Positions 1-12,469 of a stretch of 64,000 nucleotides of DNA are shown one piece after another. Made by a program: the position numbers and the translations under genes. Every line of letters starts with the position of its first letter. Position 1 is the stretch's first letter. The stretch is taken from NCBI GenBank assembly GCA_020310875.1, contig CM035407.1, positions 87,247,458 to 87,311,457 of the forward strand, written 5' to 3'. Source of the stretch: Ceratopteris richardii. Lineage: Eukaryota > Streptophyta > Polypodiopsida > Polypodiales > Pteridaceae. Below the pieces are notes generated by a model, which did not search any database, was not told where the DNA came from, and saw only the letters and a list, made by a program, of their open reading frames with translations.

Positions 1-53
1 AAAATTTTTTGATCGAACACTTTTTGGATCGAAAAGCTTTTGATTGAAAAATG

Positions 54-81
54 TTTCGATGGAAAAATGTTTCCATCGAAA
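54..81. repeat. perfect 12-bp inverted repeat (hairpin)
   Basis: TTTCGATGGAAA at 54-65 is followed by a 4-nt loop and its exact reverse complement at 70-81. The surrounding 1-125 is AT-rich with several GATCGAA-like words and no coding potential. It could be the end of a small inverted-repeat transposon cut by the window edge, but nothing proves this. Confidence 0.6.
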
Positions 82-125
82 AAAATTCAATCGAATAATA
101 TTTTATAAAAGAGTAGAACTATACT

Positions 126-1335
126 CATTTTTTCATAAAAGCTACTTTGTCCTTTACGAACTTAAAGTGTCATAGAGAGAACAAGGTATAAATTTTTTCT
201 ATATTAAATAATTAAAACTATTATGATTGTTTGACTCAACATGGATTGTTACTTCACAATAGTATATGTATGTGAATTTAAAATCTAATATGATTGATTC
301 TTACTCATTTTTCATAAAACCTACTTTGTTCTTTACGAACTTAAAGTGTCGTAGAGAAAAAAAGGTATAATTTTTTGCTATAAATATTAAATAATTTAAA
401 CTATTGTGATTGTTTGACTCAATATTGATTCTTACTTCACAATAGTATGTGTAAATGTATGTGCATTTCATTAGGAACTTAGAATCTATTGTGATTTTCT
501 AGTGCAACATTGATTCTTACTTCACAATAGTATGTGTAAGTGTATCTGCATATGATTAGGAATCTAAAATCTATTGTGATACATTAAATTTATTATTGAA
601 AGATGTAGGTAGATTATGTTTGACTCAACATTGATTCTTACTTCATAATAGTATATGTATGTGTGTGTATGAGTATGTGTATGCATATGAGTGTATAATT
701 GCGAATTAAAAATAAATTGTGATTGTCTAACTCAATATTGATTCTTACTTCACAATAGGTTTTGTAAATGTATGTGCATATGATTAGGAATTTCAAATCT
801 ATGTGATTGTCTGGTACAACATTGATTCTTACTTCATAATAGTATATTTAAGTGTACGTGCATATGATTAGGAATTTAAGATCTATTATGGTACATTAAA
901 TTTATTATTGAAAGATTTAGGAAGATTATGTTTGACTCAACATTGATTCTTACTTCATAATAGTATATGTATGTGTGTGTATGAGTATGTGTATGCATAT
1001 GAGTGTATAATTGTGAATGAAAAATCTATTGTGATTGTGTGACTCAATATTGATTCTTACTTCACAATAGTATGTGTAACTATATGTGCATATGATCAGG
1101 AATTTAAAATATATTGTGATTGTTTGACTCAATAGTGATTCCTATTTCACAATAGTATGTGTAAGTATATGTATGTGTAAACGTATATGTGTGTATGATT
1201 GAAAATTAAAATCTATTGTGATTGTTTAACTCATCAATGATTTTTACTTCACAATAGTATGTGTAATTGTATATGGGTGTATGATTGAGAATTAAAGTCT
1301 ATCCTAATTTTTTGACTCAAGATTGATCGAAATAT
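126..1335. repeat. AT-rich tandem array, ~84-bp core unit with 312-bp higher-order period
   Basis: The core word TGATTCTTACTTCACAATAG and the phrase TTGACTCAA recur from about 231 to 1311. Starts of the phrase lie near 231, 414, 499, 621, 729, 811, 931, 1040, 1123, 1226 and 1311. Spacings of about 122, 108, 82 then 120, 109, 83 show two copies of a roughly 312-bp higher-order unit (499-811 and 811-1123). The left part (126-265 and 306-445) is a separate ~180-bp direct duplication. Small ORFs here have no recognisable product. The array sits directly upstream of the hAT1 transposase relic and includes a piece related to it (see findings). It may be the subterminal repeat region of that transposon or an independent satellite. 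Confidence 0.85.
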
Positions 1336-1401
1336 CTTATTTGATATTGATTTATATTGTTTTTTGTGGTTATAGTCTTCATAAAGCAATTTGCAAGCAC
1401 T

Positions 1402-3567
1402 ATGGGAAAGGGAAAAGAATGGTCATATGTGATTCTTCATCAAGAGGGTAAAACAGTATCCACAATATAATATAAATGTTGTCAGCATTGTTACTAGGAA
1501 ATGCAACTCGAATAAAAGAGCATCTTTTTAGTACAGGTAATAATGTGGTAGGATGCTCTAATCCAGATAGTGATATATGTGTACATTTTGCAAGTTATGC
1601 AAATAAATGTAAATCTCAAGGTATCACATCAAAAAGATTCAAAAGCATGATTAGTTCACAGCACTTTGGAGTAGCCCAAGTGTAGAGCAAGAATGAGTAG
1701 ATGCATCGATGACAGTAGAGGATCATAAGGATATTTCTACTCAAGTCTCTCAAACTATTTGTGAGAATAACCAAGATACATGTACTCCATTTTCTCCAAC
1801 TCCATAAAAGAGTGGAGTTGGTGAATGTAGTAAAAATGGTGGATCTAATACTCTGACACCATGCTTTGTCCGTAATAAATCACAAAATACTATACATGTA
1901 GCTTTTGAAAATCAAGATTGTCTCGAGCTTCATCTTAAATGGAATCAAGCATTCTTAGCATGTGGCATTCCTTTCAATGTTATTTGTAATCCCATTTTCA
2001 AAGATTCTTTGATGTCAACTACACGAAAAGGTTTCAACATGCTTGATTATAACAAAATGCGAACAAAGTACGTAGATAAAGTGAAAAAAAAGTATTGAAG
2101 CTATTTTAAAACGAACAATACTTGATTATGTACCCATGTATCAATGCACAATAGCGTTGGATGGATGGACAAGTTGTCAAAAGAAACCATTGATTAATGC
2201 CATGGTTATATGTCCAAAAGGAAATATGTTTTAAGAAGCTGTTGATACTTCTCTTAAAAAGAAAAGCTCAACTTTTCTTGTAAAGGTGTATGAACATGCT
2301 ATATCGCACGTGGGTCTTCCAAGGAATGTGACTACGATAGTGACGGATAATGCCTCTAATTTTCGAAGTGTTGGAATTACAATTCAAAACAAGTATGAAG
2401 GCATTACTTGGGTTCCATGTGCAGCTCATACATTAAATTTATTATTGAAAGATATAGGTAGATTATCTTTCATTCAACAAAGCTTATTAGATGCAAATCA
2501 TGTGGTCAAATTTATTAAAGAGCATCAATTTTCATATTCGCTCTTGCGTCAAAATCTCCTAATAAAGCACTTCAGATTTTTTGTGCCACACGATTTGCAA
2601 CTGCCTACATTGTGCTTAGTGGATTATTGGAAGTTAAGCCAACTCTTTTAGAAATGATTGTTGATCGAAGATGGGAGGCATGGCTAGAGAAGTATCCTTC
2701 TTATCGAGTTGCAGCATCCAAGTGTACATGTCTAATACAATCACAAAATTTTTGGCATAATCTTGAGAAAATTATTGGTATCACTAAACCTTTTGTGGAA
2801 CTTTTATGAATGGTTGATACTGATAAATGTTTGATTGGAAAAGTTTATTGGATTATGTCATAAGTTATTCAAAAACTAAAAGACGTTATTCAATTTTCAT
2901 TATGAGAGAAAACAAAGATTCTATCATTATTCAAGAAGAGATGGACACAAATTCATACTCATTTGCATGGAACACATTCGTTTTGGTTCAACTCAATGGT
3001 CAAGCATCAAACAAAGAAGTCATGGAAAACTTCAAAACCACATGTCAATTATTACTTTGAGGTACACATGGTCGAGATGCATTCCACCAAAGAGTAGCAT
3101 ATGTAAATCGAGAAGTATCATTTAGAGATATATGACACATTGAAGCGATTCAAAAGCATCCACCTCCTATTTGGTGGAAAGATTATGGAGGTGAAGCAGT
3201 GGAGTTGCAACATATAGCTATGAAAGTGCTTTCAGTAGCAACTTCAAGTGGTAGTTGTGAAGGTAATTGGAGTGCCTATGATTTTCTTCATTCAAAACAA
3301 AGAAATCGCTTAAGTGTATCACACACTAATGATTTGGTATATGTGTTTTGTAATATGCATTTGTTACATGCTCCAACCAAGATAGCTTCTACAACAGCAC
3401 AACAAATGTTTGGAGAATTTCAAACTCATGAAAGTTTAACAAATGATTCATGGAGTGATCATGATTTAGATGTAGATCACAATGATAGTTCACACATGGA
3501 AGAAATAGATGACATGGTACCTATCATAGATGATGATATTCAAAATGAAGAAAATGATGTACTATGA
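1402..3567 (+). pseudogene. hAT1: decayed hAT-family transposase (BED / DUF659 / hAT-C)
   Basis: This is a degraded DNA-transposon transposase. A BED-type zinc finger starts near 1402; its CxxC half (CCQHC, near 1475) and its GNATRIKEHL half (from 1500) are in different frames, so a frameshift has broken it. A DUF659 segment follows near 2150-2480 with LDGWTS, TDNASNF and PCAAHTLNLLLKDIG words, in which the first DDE-type Asp regions are visible, then helical transposase pieces at 2612-3060. The C-terminal hAT dimerisation block is at 3199-3400 (SCEGNWSAYDFLHSKQRNRL). An acidic tail follows. Several stops and at least four frame changes separate the pieces. Terminal inverted repeats and an 8-bp target duplication were not found. 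Family assignment is firm; the exact ends are not. Confidence 0.85.
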
Positions 3568-3619
3568 ATACTATGATTATATTAAATTGCAAAATTGATG
3601 GTTTTATAATAGTCATGTC

Positions 3620-4404
3620 TTTGATTACAGAAAAGCTTGCCTATTCAATGTTTCCTTGATTCAATAACTCATCGGCAGTAAATCGATCAAAAGATGATGA
3701 TGCCTCTAAGAGTCTCCCATATTTGCTCTCATATGCATCCACAAAAATGTGTAAATTTTTCAACATGATTTTCTAGATCATCAATCCTCTTTTGTTGATC
3801 ATCTATTGTTCTTTGTAATGCAGGAATTGTTAATCATTCATTATATAATTCTGCTCCTTGTGACGACAAATCATGTATAAGATTATGTTCTTTAGGTAGC
3901 AAAATGTAGGGCCGCTTTCGAGGAAGAGGGCCTTTGTTTCCTTGACTATAAAATTTTTCTCGATTTTAAGGAGGAGCCAAACTGATACCTGCATTCTTCG
4001 GATGATCATCCCAATCTACACGTCGATGAAGAATATCTTGTACAAAAACCTTTTAAATGAAATATAATGCTATTTGATTATTACTTGGTAATGTTCTCTC
4101 AACTTGCACAAAGCATCGAAGTAGAGTTTCTCCTAATCCTTTATGTTGTAGGTCTGAAAGCTTTAAGGGTGTTGTTTCTTTTTCCCTTCTTGTAACCTGA
4201 AAAAACATCATGAACAAAATAATTTTGACATAGCTCTTTTACTTCTTTCATTGACAATGCTTCTCCTTCTAATCCCTCTGGCTCTAAATCTTGATGGAAT
4301 AAAAATGCTAATCCTGATTGTGCAAATTGAGCATTTTGCTCAGATAAAATCCTTTGAGATTTTGTATGATCAAGATCATGATTCACATATGGAATTCTTG
4401 CCAT
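3620..4404 (-). pseudogene. decayed minus-strand ORF of unknown function
   Basis: An 87-residue ORF starts with ATG at 4404 (MARIPYVNHDLDHTKSQ...) and ends at 4141. The same frame, or a close one, continues for about 500 bp with stops: I can read a stretch near 4030 (DILHRRVDWDDHPKNAG), a basic segment near 3920 (GPLPRKRPYILLPKE) and a coiled-coil-like stretch near 3800 (DDQQKRIDDLENHVEKF). I do not recognise the protein. It is convergent with the hAT1 transposase and is followed upstream by a minisatellite. It could be an accessory ORF of a transposon or a relic of a host gene. Real coding origin is likely because protein-like sequence continues past the stops, but function is unknown. Confidence 0.35.
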
Positions 4405-4455
4405 GTTTTACTTTCAAATCTGCAAAACAAAAACACTAATTTTATCTCAAGAGAA

Positions 4456-5165
4456 TTCATAACATTTAATCCATATAACGCAAATGAATCCACTTCATTT
4501 AATCCATACAATGCAAATGGATCCAATTCACATCATTTAATCCACATAATACAAATGATTACACTTCATTTCATCCACTTAACTCAAATGATACCACTTC
4601 ATTTACTCCACATAATTCAAATGAATCCACAATATTTAATTCACATATGTTGAATGAATCCACAACATTTAATCCACATAACTCAAATGATACCACTTCA
4701 TTTACTCCACATAATTCAAATGAATCCACAATATTTAATTCACATATGTTGAATGAATCCACAACATTTAATCCACATAACTCAAATGATACCACTTCAT
4801 TTCCTCCACATAATTCAAATAAATCCACATCATTTAATCCATATATTATAAATTATTACACTTCATCTCATCCACTTAACTCAAATGATACCACAACATT
4901 TACTCCACTTAATACAAATGATTACACTTCATTTCATCCATTTAACTCAAATGATACCACTTCATTTACTCCACATAATTCAAATGAATCAACAATATTT
5001 AATTCATATATGTTAAATAAATCCACAACATTTAATCCACATAACTCAAATGATACCGCTTCATTTACTCCACATAATTCAAATAAATCCACATCATTTA
5101 ATCCACATATTACAAATTATTACAGTTAATTTCATCCACTTAACTCAAATGATACCACAACATTT
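4456..5165. repeat. 33-bp minisatellite, about 21 units, partly in 99-bp higher-order triplets
   Basis: Units of 33 bp built on AATCCACATAACTCAAATGA and a CTTCATTT-like end run head to tail from about 4456 to 5165. Three unit types (roughly NSNDTTSFTPH, NSNESTIFNSH and MLNESTTFNPH when translated) alternate, giving a 99-bp super-unit in the middle. Since 33 is divisible by three, stop-free frames appear on both strands (plus 4647-5129, minus 4571-4828). This openness is therefore not evidence for a protein. There are no unique spacers, so it is not a CRISPR array. The right end breaks abruptly at 5165, just before the Cop1 relic. Confidence 0.9.
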
Positions 5166-5237
5166 GTTGGGAAAGGTGGATGGACACCTCAAGAAATGAG
5201 TTGGTACTGCTAATCCCTACTTTGTACTAGCCCTATT

Positions 5238-7965
5238 TTACTTCAGAGTTGCATTGTAGGCCCTTTTAGCTACTAATGCATCTCCAGCATCATGAAGACT
5301 CAATCGTAAACATGTCTCCATAGGAGTGGCAATAGGTTTGCAGTCTTCAAGACCAAAACACTGCAATAATGTTTCAATATATTTTGTTTGACACAAAGCT
5401 ATTCTGCCATCAACTTGCATAAACTGGATGCCCATATAATGATGCAAATGCCCCAAATATGACATCTTAAATGAGGCATGCAGATCAACCTTAAAATCAA
5501 CAATATGCTTCTCATGAGGTCTAGTGAGCAGCGTGCAAATCACCATTCAAAAATGCAATTTTAATTTCCAACTGATGTACATTCCAACCATGATGAGATT
5601 AAATTGCACAGATTCTGCGAACACTAGTCATTCGGCAAGTAGGAGCAAAGGTCTCATCAAAATCAATGCCTCTTTCCTAAGCATAACCTTTTGCAACAAG
5701 CCTAACCTTGTACCTGTTAACTATTCCATCACGCTTATGCTTAAGCTTTTATACCCACTTAGAGCAAATGGCCTTCTTGCCAGGAGGCAAGTCACATAAG
5801 ACCAGGTACCATTTTTCATTATAGCATCATATTCAGATTGCATACCAACCACCCAATTTTTTGAGCTTTCTGCTTCATTAAACCAAACAGTCTCATTCTC
5901 ATCACATAGACTAGAGGCAGCCATAGCATAGCAATTTGATGCAAAAGAGGCACAATGAGAGCTTGAACGAGTACAATATGATAGAGGTGCATCTAATTTG
6001 CTGCACGCAAAGTCTACACCAGCCATTTTGGCATAATTTTTGCATCTTCAACATCAGCTCTCTCATCAACAAGTGCATCATGTAAATTTACATTAGAAAT
6101 GGAATGATCTGCATCATCACATGAAGCCTGTAAAGGTTGAGAAGTTGCCTCATTCAAACCAGTGCTAGAATTTCCACCTATAAAACAAGTAGCAAAGGAT
6201 CATATATGTCTTTGGAGCTAATAGATGTCTCCTTAGTACATGAAAGTAGTGGCTAAATGGCATCTTCCACCAAAACAACATCACAGCTAACCAAAATGTG
6301 TTTAGTCTCTTGACGATACACACGATAGCCTTTGCTTTCAGAATTGTACCCAACAAAAATACATTTCACTACTTTATCGTCCTATTTCCTACATTGTTGT
6401 TCAGACACTAATGCATATGCCAAACAACCAAAAACATGCAGGTGAGAAATTGATGGCTTACAACCATGCCAAGCCTAATATGGAGTGATAGACTACAATG
6501 CTTTAGTGGGATACATTTTAGGTACATACACTCCACACATGACAGCCTCAAGCTAAAAACTATGTGGTAAAGCCTGACTCTTGACCATACACCTCACATG
6601 AGTGACTTATGCTTCCATTCATCAACTCTATTATACTGAGGTGTATAGGCATTGTACACAAATGTTTTATCCCATGCTCAGTTAGAAATGAATTAAAGTT
6701 AGAAGACATATATTCCCCCTAGCAATCAGAATGGAGGGTGCCCATTCTACATGCAGATAGATTTTCAGCCAAAACCAAAACCTGTTTGAAGCACATAAAC
6801 ACTTTGAACTTTTCTTTCAATGGATATACCCATTCATTCTTGGAAAAATCATAAATGAAAGTCATGAAGTAAAGATAGTTCCCAAAAGTGGGTGTCTGCA
6901 TAGGACCACATACATCACTATGAACAAGCTACAATTTCTGAGTAGCTCAAACTAAACCACCTTTTCATAAGGAGGAATGTTGTGTTTTGCTCAAAATATA
7001 GCCTTCACGTACATGTTTACCAGGTGCCTCAAATTTGGGCAAAGAGGACACCATTTCAGATTTCTGTAGGCATAGCAAACTAGCAAAATTCAAGTGACCA
7101 AAGTGTGCATACCAAAGCTTTGCATCTCACATAGCCTAAGAATCATGTAGTGCACATGCCAAATCATAAACATATTTTTCATAGTCTATATGCTTATACA
7201 GCCCATGACATAAAATGCCACAAGCAATAATCACGTCACCATTTGATAGATCTTGAATTGTACATCTACCATCAACAAATTTCACAACCAAGCCAATCTT
7301 GGCTAAAGCTAAAACTGATAACAGATTCTTCTTGTTCCAAAGCAAAAATAAAGCATCTGACAATATAAAAGAACTACCATCAACAGTAGTCACAATGATC
7401 TTACCAACTCACATGAAAGGATGAGAGGAGTTGTTGGCACATGTGATAGTATTCCCTATAGGGGCACGATCGAGTGAAGTGAAGAAAATGTGTTGCGAGG
7501 TAATATGTTTGGTAACCCCACTATCAAAGTACCAAACATCTGAGTCTGCTCTAAACATAGTGTTCAGGAGAAGGTGGTTCAAAACTACAAACACTAGTAA
7601 ACACCGATTCTTCATTTTGCACTAGATTAGAAGACTCTATTTTTGGTGTAGAGGCCTCTACAACAACCGTTCCAACCTCTTTTTTCTTTGCCTCTTTAGT
7701 AGCCAATTTTGGAAAAATCTTTATGACATGATCATTTTCTTTACAATATGCAAAACAATTTTTTGCTTTTCTGTTTTCTTCTCATCTCTATCATCCTTCT
7801 TTGGTTGTCAAGAATTAGCACATTTCTGCTTACTAGTAGAACAACTCCATTTACCTTTACCCTTCTTAGTAGCCAGGAAAACGTGATCTGCAACATGTGT
7901 AATGGACATGTTCTGCCTAGACTGATCCTCCTACAACAAAAAAGAGACTAAATCCTCAAATGTTT
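5238..7965 (-). pseudogene. Cop1: Ty1/copia pol relic (NC, PR, INT, partial RT)
   Basis: Read right to left, the pieces are: gag C-terminal part and a degenerate zinc knuckle (7620-7965); protease with the DSGVTKHIT active-site word (7409-7615); GAG-pre-integrase (7136-7393); integrase core around MQTPTFGNYLYFMTFIYDFSK (6719-6901); INT C-terminus and linker (5990-6680); the E.DAIMKNGTW start of RT (5721-6026); and an RT palm end with LGHLHHYMGIQF (5238-5546). Part of the RT, including the YVDD box, is deleted at about 5533 relative to Cop3. RNase H and LTRs are absent. Many stops are present. It shares near-identical protein text with Cop2 and Cop3, so these are three copies of one family. 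Confidence 0.85.
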
Positions 7966-10040
7966 CCCCAAACCAGACATCTCAAATGAGGCATGCAAAT
8001 CAGCCTTAAAATCAACAATATGCCTCTCATGAGGACCAGTGAGCACCATGTCATCAACATAAACCACAATGATCAGAAGTACATCATTAGCACGCTTAAA
8101 CTATAAGGTGCTTTCGGTTGGACAATTCTCAAAACCATGTGCAATCAGATATGCATGTATATTCTCATACCAACCACGTGGTGCTTGCTTTAAACCATAT
8201 AATGCGTTATTTAACCTGCACACCTAGTTCTCATGCCCTTTTTGCACAAAGCCATGGGGCTGAAAAACATACACTTCTTCATGCAAGTCACCATTCAAAA
8301 ATGCTATTTTGATATCCAATTGATGTACATTCCAACCATGATGAGCTGCAAGTGCATAGATGCTACGATCAGTAGTCATTTGGCAAGTAGGTGCAAAGGT
8401 CTCATCAAAATCAATGCCTCTTTCCTGTGCATAACCCTTTGCAAGAAGCCTAGCCTTATACCTGTCAATTGTTCCATTAGGTTTACGCTTTAGCTTGTAT
8501 ACCTACTTTGTGCCAATCGCCTTCTTGCTAAGAGGCAAGTCACATAAAGACGAAGTACCATTCTTCATTCTAGCATCATATTGAGATTGCATTGCAGCCA
8601 TCCAATGTTTAGAATTTTGTGCTTCATCAAAGAAAACAGGTTCAGTCTCATCACAGAGACTAGAGGCATCCATAGCATAGAAATCTGATGCAAAAGAGGC
8701 AGTATGAGAGCCTGATTGAGTATGATATGATAGAGGTGAATCTAATTTGCTATCATGCAAATTCTACACCAGCCATTTTGGCATAGTTTTTTGGTGCTCA
8801 ATATCAACTCTCTCATCAACAAGTGCATCATGTAAATCTACATCAGAAATGGAATGATCTGCATCATCACATTAAACCTGCAAAGGTTGAGAAGTTGCTT
8901 GATTAGGACGAGCACTAGATTGTCCACCTGTAAAAAGAGGCAGCAAAGTATCATACATGTCTTTGAAGCTAGCAGATGTCTCCTTAGTACATCAAAGCAA
9001 TGGCTGAATAGCATCTTCCACAAAAAAAAGGGCTAATGAGAATGTGTTTATTCTTCGGATGATATAGATGATAGCTTTTACTTTCAAAACTTCATCTAAC
9101 AAAAAACAATTTTACTACTTTATCATCCAATTTTTTGTAATGCTCTTCAGGCACTAATGCATATGTCAAACAACCAAAAACACGCACATGAGCAACAAAT
9201 AGCTTGCGATCATGCCAAGCCTCATATGGAGTGATCGACTGCAGTGCTTTAGTGGGACACCTGTTAAGTACATATGTTGCACACATAATAGCCTCAAGGC
9301 AAAAACTGTGGTAAGGCTTGACTCTTGACCATACAACTCGCCATCTCCATGAGTGACCTCTTCTTTCGTTCAGTAACTCCATTCTATTGAGGTTTATATG
9401 GCATTGTACACTGGTGTTTTATCCCATATTCAGCCAGAAATGCATTAAAATTAGAAGACATATATCCCCCCCCTCGAGCGGAATGGAGGGTGCCCATTTT
9501 ACATGCTGACATATTTTGAGCCAAAACTGGAAACTGTTTGAAGCACATAAACACTTCGGACTTGGTTTTGAGTGGATATACACATGCATGCCTGGAAAAA
9601 TCATCAATGAAAGTCACAAAGTAAAGATAATTTCCAAAAGAGGGTGTCTGCATAGGACCACAGACATCGCTACGAACAAGCTGCAATTTTTGAGTAACCC
9701 GAACTGAACCATCTTTTGGAAATGAGGAATGCTGCATTTTGCCCAAAATACAACCTTAACATACATGTTTACCGGGTGCCTCAAGCTTGGGCAAAGAGGA
9801 CACCATTTCAGATTTCTACAGGCATAGCAAACTAGCTAAGTTCAGATGACCAAAGTGTGCATGCCAAAGCTTTGCATCTGACATAGCATGAGAATCATGT
9901 ACTACACATGCCAAATCATTCACCGATTTCTCATAGTCTATGAGCTTATACAACCCACAACATAAAATGCCAGAAGCAATAATAACATCACCATTTGATA
10001 GATCATGAATTGTACATCTGTCATCAACAAATTTCACTCT
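7966..10040 (-). pseudogene. Cop2: second copy of the Cop1-family copia pol relic
   Basis: A new copy starts abruptly at about 7966, where gag sequence of Cop1 joins RT sequence. Right to left it holds GAG-pre-integrase (9816-10040, with the zinc-finger HAHFGHLN word), integrase core (9384-9746, DVCGPMQTPSFGNYLYFVTFIDDFSR), integrase C-terminal domain (9092-9382, AIMCATYVLNRCPTKAL), linker (8503-9023) and RT fingers and palm (7966-8500). The integrase part keeps longer open frames than in Cop1. Its 5' side is cut at 10040/10041 by the terminal repeat of Cop3; its 3' side lacks RNase H and LTR. It is non-functional. Confidence 0.85.
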
Positions 10041-10268
10041 TGGAGTTAGACGTCTGCACAAGCACGTGAACAGCACAAGGAAGAAGAAGAAGCTTGGAGC
10101 TCAACACACAATACTGAATGTATTACCACTAGAGTGTACAAAGATTAGTAGCCCATTAGGGCAATAGGCATATATACAAGCCAGGGGAAAAAAACCTCCT
10201 AAAGAGAAAAAAAAGTGCCCCGGCATTCCTAGTGTGTTCACACACATCGCTACCTAAATATATCAACA
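10041..10268 (-). repeat. Cop3 3' LTR (228 bp)
   Basis: On the plus strand the block starts TGGAGTTAGACG and ends TATATCAACA, giving TG...CA ends on either strand. In element orientation it begins TGTTGATATATTTAGG and contains a TATA-like TGTATATATG (plus 10168-10177). It is bordered on the right by a polypurine tract and on the left interrupts the pre-integrase reading of Cop2. No second copy of this LTR is present in the window, so the matching 5' LTR has been lost. Confidence 0.75.
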
Positions 10269-10280
10269 AATCCCCCTTAG
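10269..10280 (-). other. Cop3 polypurine tract
   Basis: Minus-strand CTAAGGGGGATT lies immediately before the TG start of the 3' LTR. This is the expected position of the plus-strand priming site of an LTR retrotransposon. Confidence 0.75.
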
Positions 10281-12469
10281 GAGTGATGTGGTGAAAAAGG
10301 AGATGGCACTCATGTATAAGGAAGTGCCAAGCTATGTGGAAATCAATCCACAAAAGCAAGTAAACCCAAAGCTTTGCAGAAAGCTTCAAACTTCTCCCTA
10401 GGTAGAGCCTTCATGAAAAGATTTGCAATGTTCTCCTGCATGCGCACATATGCCAAGTTGATCTCCCCAGTAGAGAACCTATCCCTGACATACTGATAAT
10501 GCACCTCAATGTGCTTAGAGATACATGGAACACAGGGTTCCTCACAACTGCCAATGCGCTCTAACTGTTTGTGAAGATGGTGGTGGCAGAAGACTAACCA
10601 ACACCCAAATTAGCCATAAGGCATCTGATCCACACACACTCAGTAGTTGCTATGAAAGCTACCCTATACCAATGCTCACAACTAGACCTCGCCATAGTAG
10701 GTTGCTTCTTGATCAACCAAGATATACATGAGCTACCAAGCATGAAGCAAAAGCCACTAGTGGACACACGAGTGTCATAGCAACCAACCCAATCTGAGTT
10801 AGAAAAAGCATGCAAATCTGGCGGTAGTGATCCCCACTTGGGATAGAACAACCCAAGTAGCCGAGTACCACTCAAGTAGAAAAAGATGCACTTAACTGCC
10901 TGCCAATCCTTGACTCTTGGGCAATGCATAAACCTGCTCATATGTGAGACAGCAAACTAAATATCTGATTGAGTAATGCATAGGTAAATCAAGCATCCAA
11001 CAACCTATTGATAAAGAACAGCATGAAATGCATCTCCAACATCATGAAGACTCAGTCGTAAACCTGTCTCCGTAGGAGTGGCAATAGGTTCATAGTCTTC
11101 AAGGCCAAAATGCTGCAATATTGTGTCAATATATTTTATTTGACACAAAGCCATTCCAGCATCAATGTGCATAAATCGAATGCCCAAATAATGATGCAAA
11201 TGTCCCAAATCAGACATCTCAAATGAGGCATGTAAATCAGACTTGAAATAAGCAATATGCCTCTCATAAGGACCAGTGAGCAACATGTCATCAACATACA
11301 CCACAATGATCAGAAGTCCATCATTAGCACACTTGACATATAAGTGCTTTTAGTTGGACTATTCTCAAAACCATGTGCAATTAGATAGGCATGTATCTTG
11401 TCATACCAAGCACGTGGTGCTTGCTTTAAACCATATAATGCCTTCTTTAACTTGCACACCTAGTTTTCATGCCCTTTCTGCACAAAGCCATAGGGCTGAA
11501 AAACACACACTTCTTCATGCAAGTCACCATTCCGAAATGTTGTTTTAATGTCCAATTGATGTACATTCCAACCATGCTGATCTGCAAGTGCAGAGATGCT
11601 ACGAACAGTAGTCATTCGGCAAGTAGGAGCAAAGGTTTCATCAAAATCAATGCCTCTTTCCTACGCATAACCCTTTGCAACAAGCCTAGCCTTATACCTG
11701 TCAATTATACCATCAGGTTTACACTTAAGCTTATATACCCACTTAGTGCCAATGGCCTTCTTGCCAAGAGGCAAGTCACATAAAGACAAAGTACCATTCT
11801 TCATTACAGCATCATATTCAGATTGCATAACAACCATCCAATTTTTTGAATTTTGTGCTTCATCAAACAAAACAGGCTCAGTCTCATCAGAGAGACTAGA
11901 TGTAGCCATAGCATAGGAATCTGATGCAAAAGAGGCACTATGAGAGCCGGATCGAGTATGATATGACAGAGGTGCATCTAATTTGTTGTCACGCAAGGTC
12001 TACACCAGCCATTTTGGCATAATTCTTGCCTGCTCAATATTAGCTCTCTCATCAATAAGTGCATCATGTAAATGTGCATAAAAAATGGAATGATTTGCAT
12101 CATCACATGAAACCTGCAAAGGCTGAGAAGTTCCCTTGTTAGGATTAGCACTAGACTGTCCACCTATAAAAAGAGGTAGCAAAGTAGCATACATGTCTTT
12201 GGAGCTAATAAATGTCTCCCTAGTACATGAAAGCAAGAACAAAGTAGCATCTTCCACAAAAAAAAGATCATGGCTAACCAGAATGCATTTAGTCTGTGGA
12301 TGATACAGACGATAGCCTTTACTTTCTTATCTATACCCAACATAAATACATTTTGTTGATTTATCATCCAATTTTATGCGGTGTTGTTCACGCACTAATG
12401 CATATGCAAAACAACCAAAAACATGCAGATGAGCAACAGATCGCTTGTGATCATGCCAAGCCTCATAAG
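10281..12469 (-). pseudogene. Cop3: copia relic, truncated integrase, RT and RNase H
   Basis: In minus orientation this holds the integrase C-terminal region and linker (12000-12469), RT start with KKAIGTKWVYKLK (11661-11996), RT middle (11354-11660), RT palm with MVYVDDMLLTG at 11270-11304 and LGHLHHYLGIRF (11005-11304), and RNase H with FMHCPR and HAFSNSDWVG words (10594-10941). The normal RNase H ending continues in broken frames to about 10390. The block joins the 3' LTR at 10041-10268. Its 5' half (gag, protease, integrase core) is missing: at about 12469 it fuses in the same orientation to the RT of Cop4. Stops and frame changes throughout make it a pseudogene. Confidence 0.85.

Noticed and set aside
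4456..5165. CRISPR-like array or Asn-rich coding gene
   Set aside because: Repeats are contiguous without unique spacers. Open frames on both strands follow from a unit length divisible by three.
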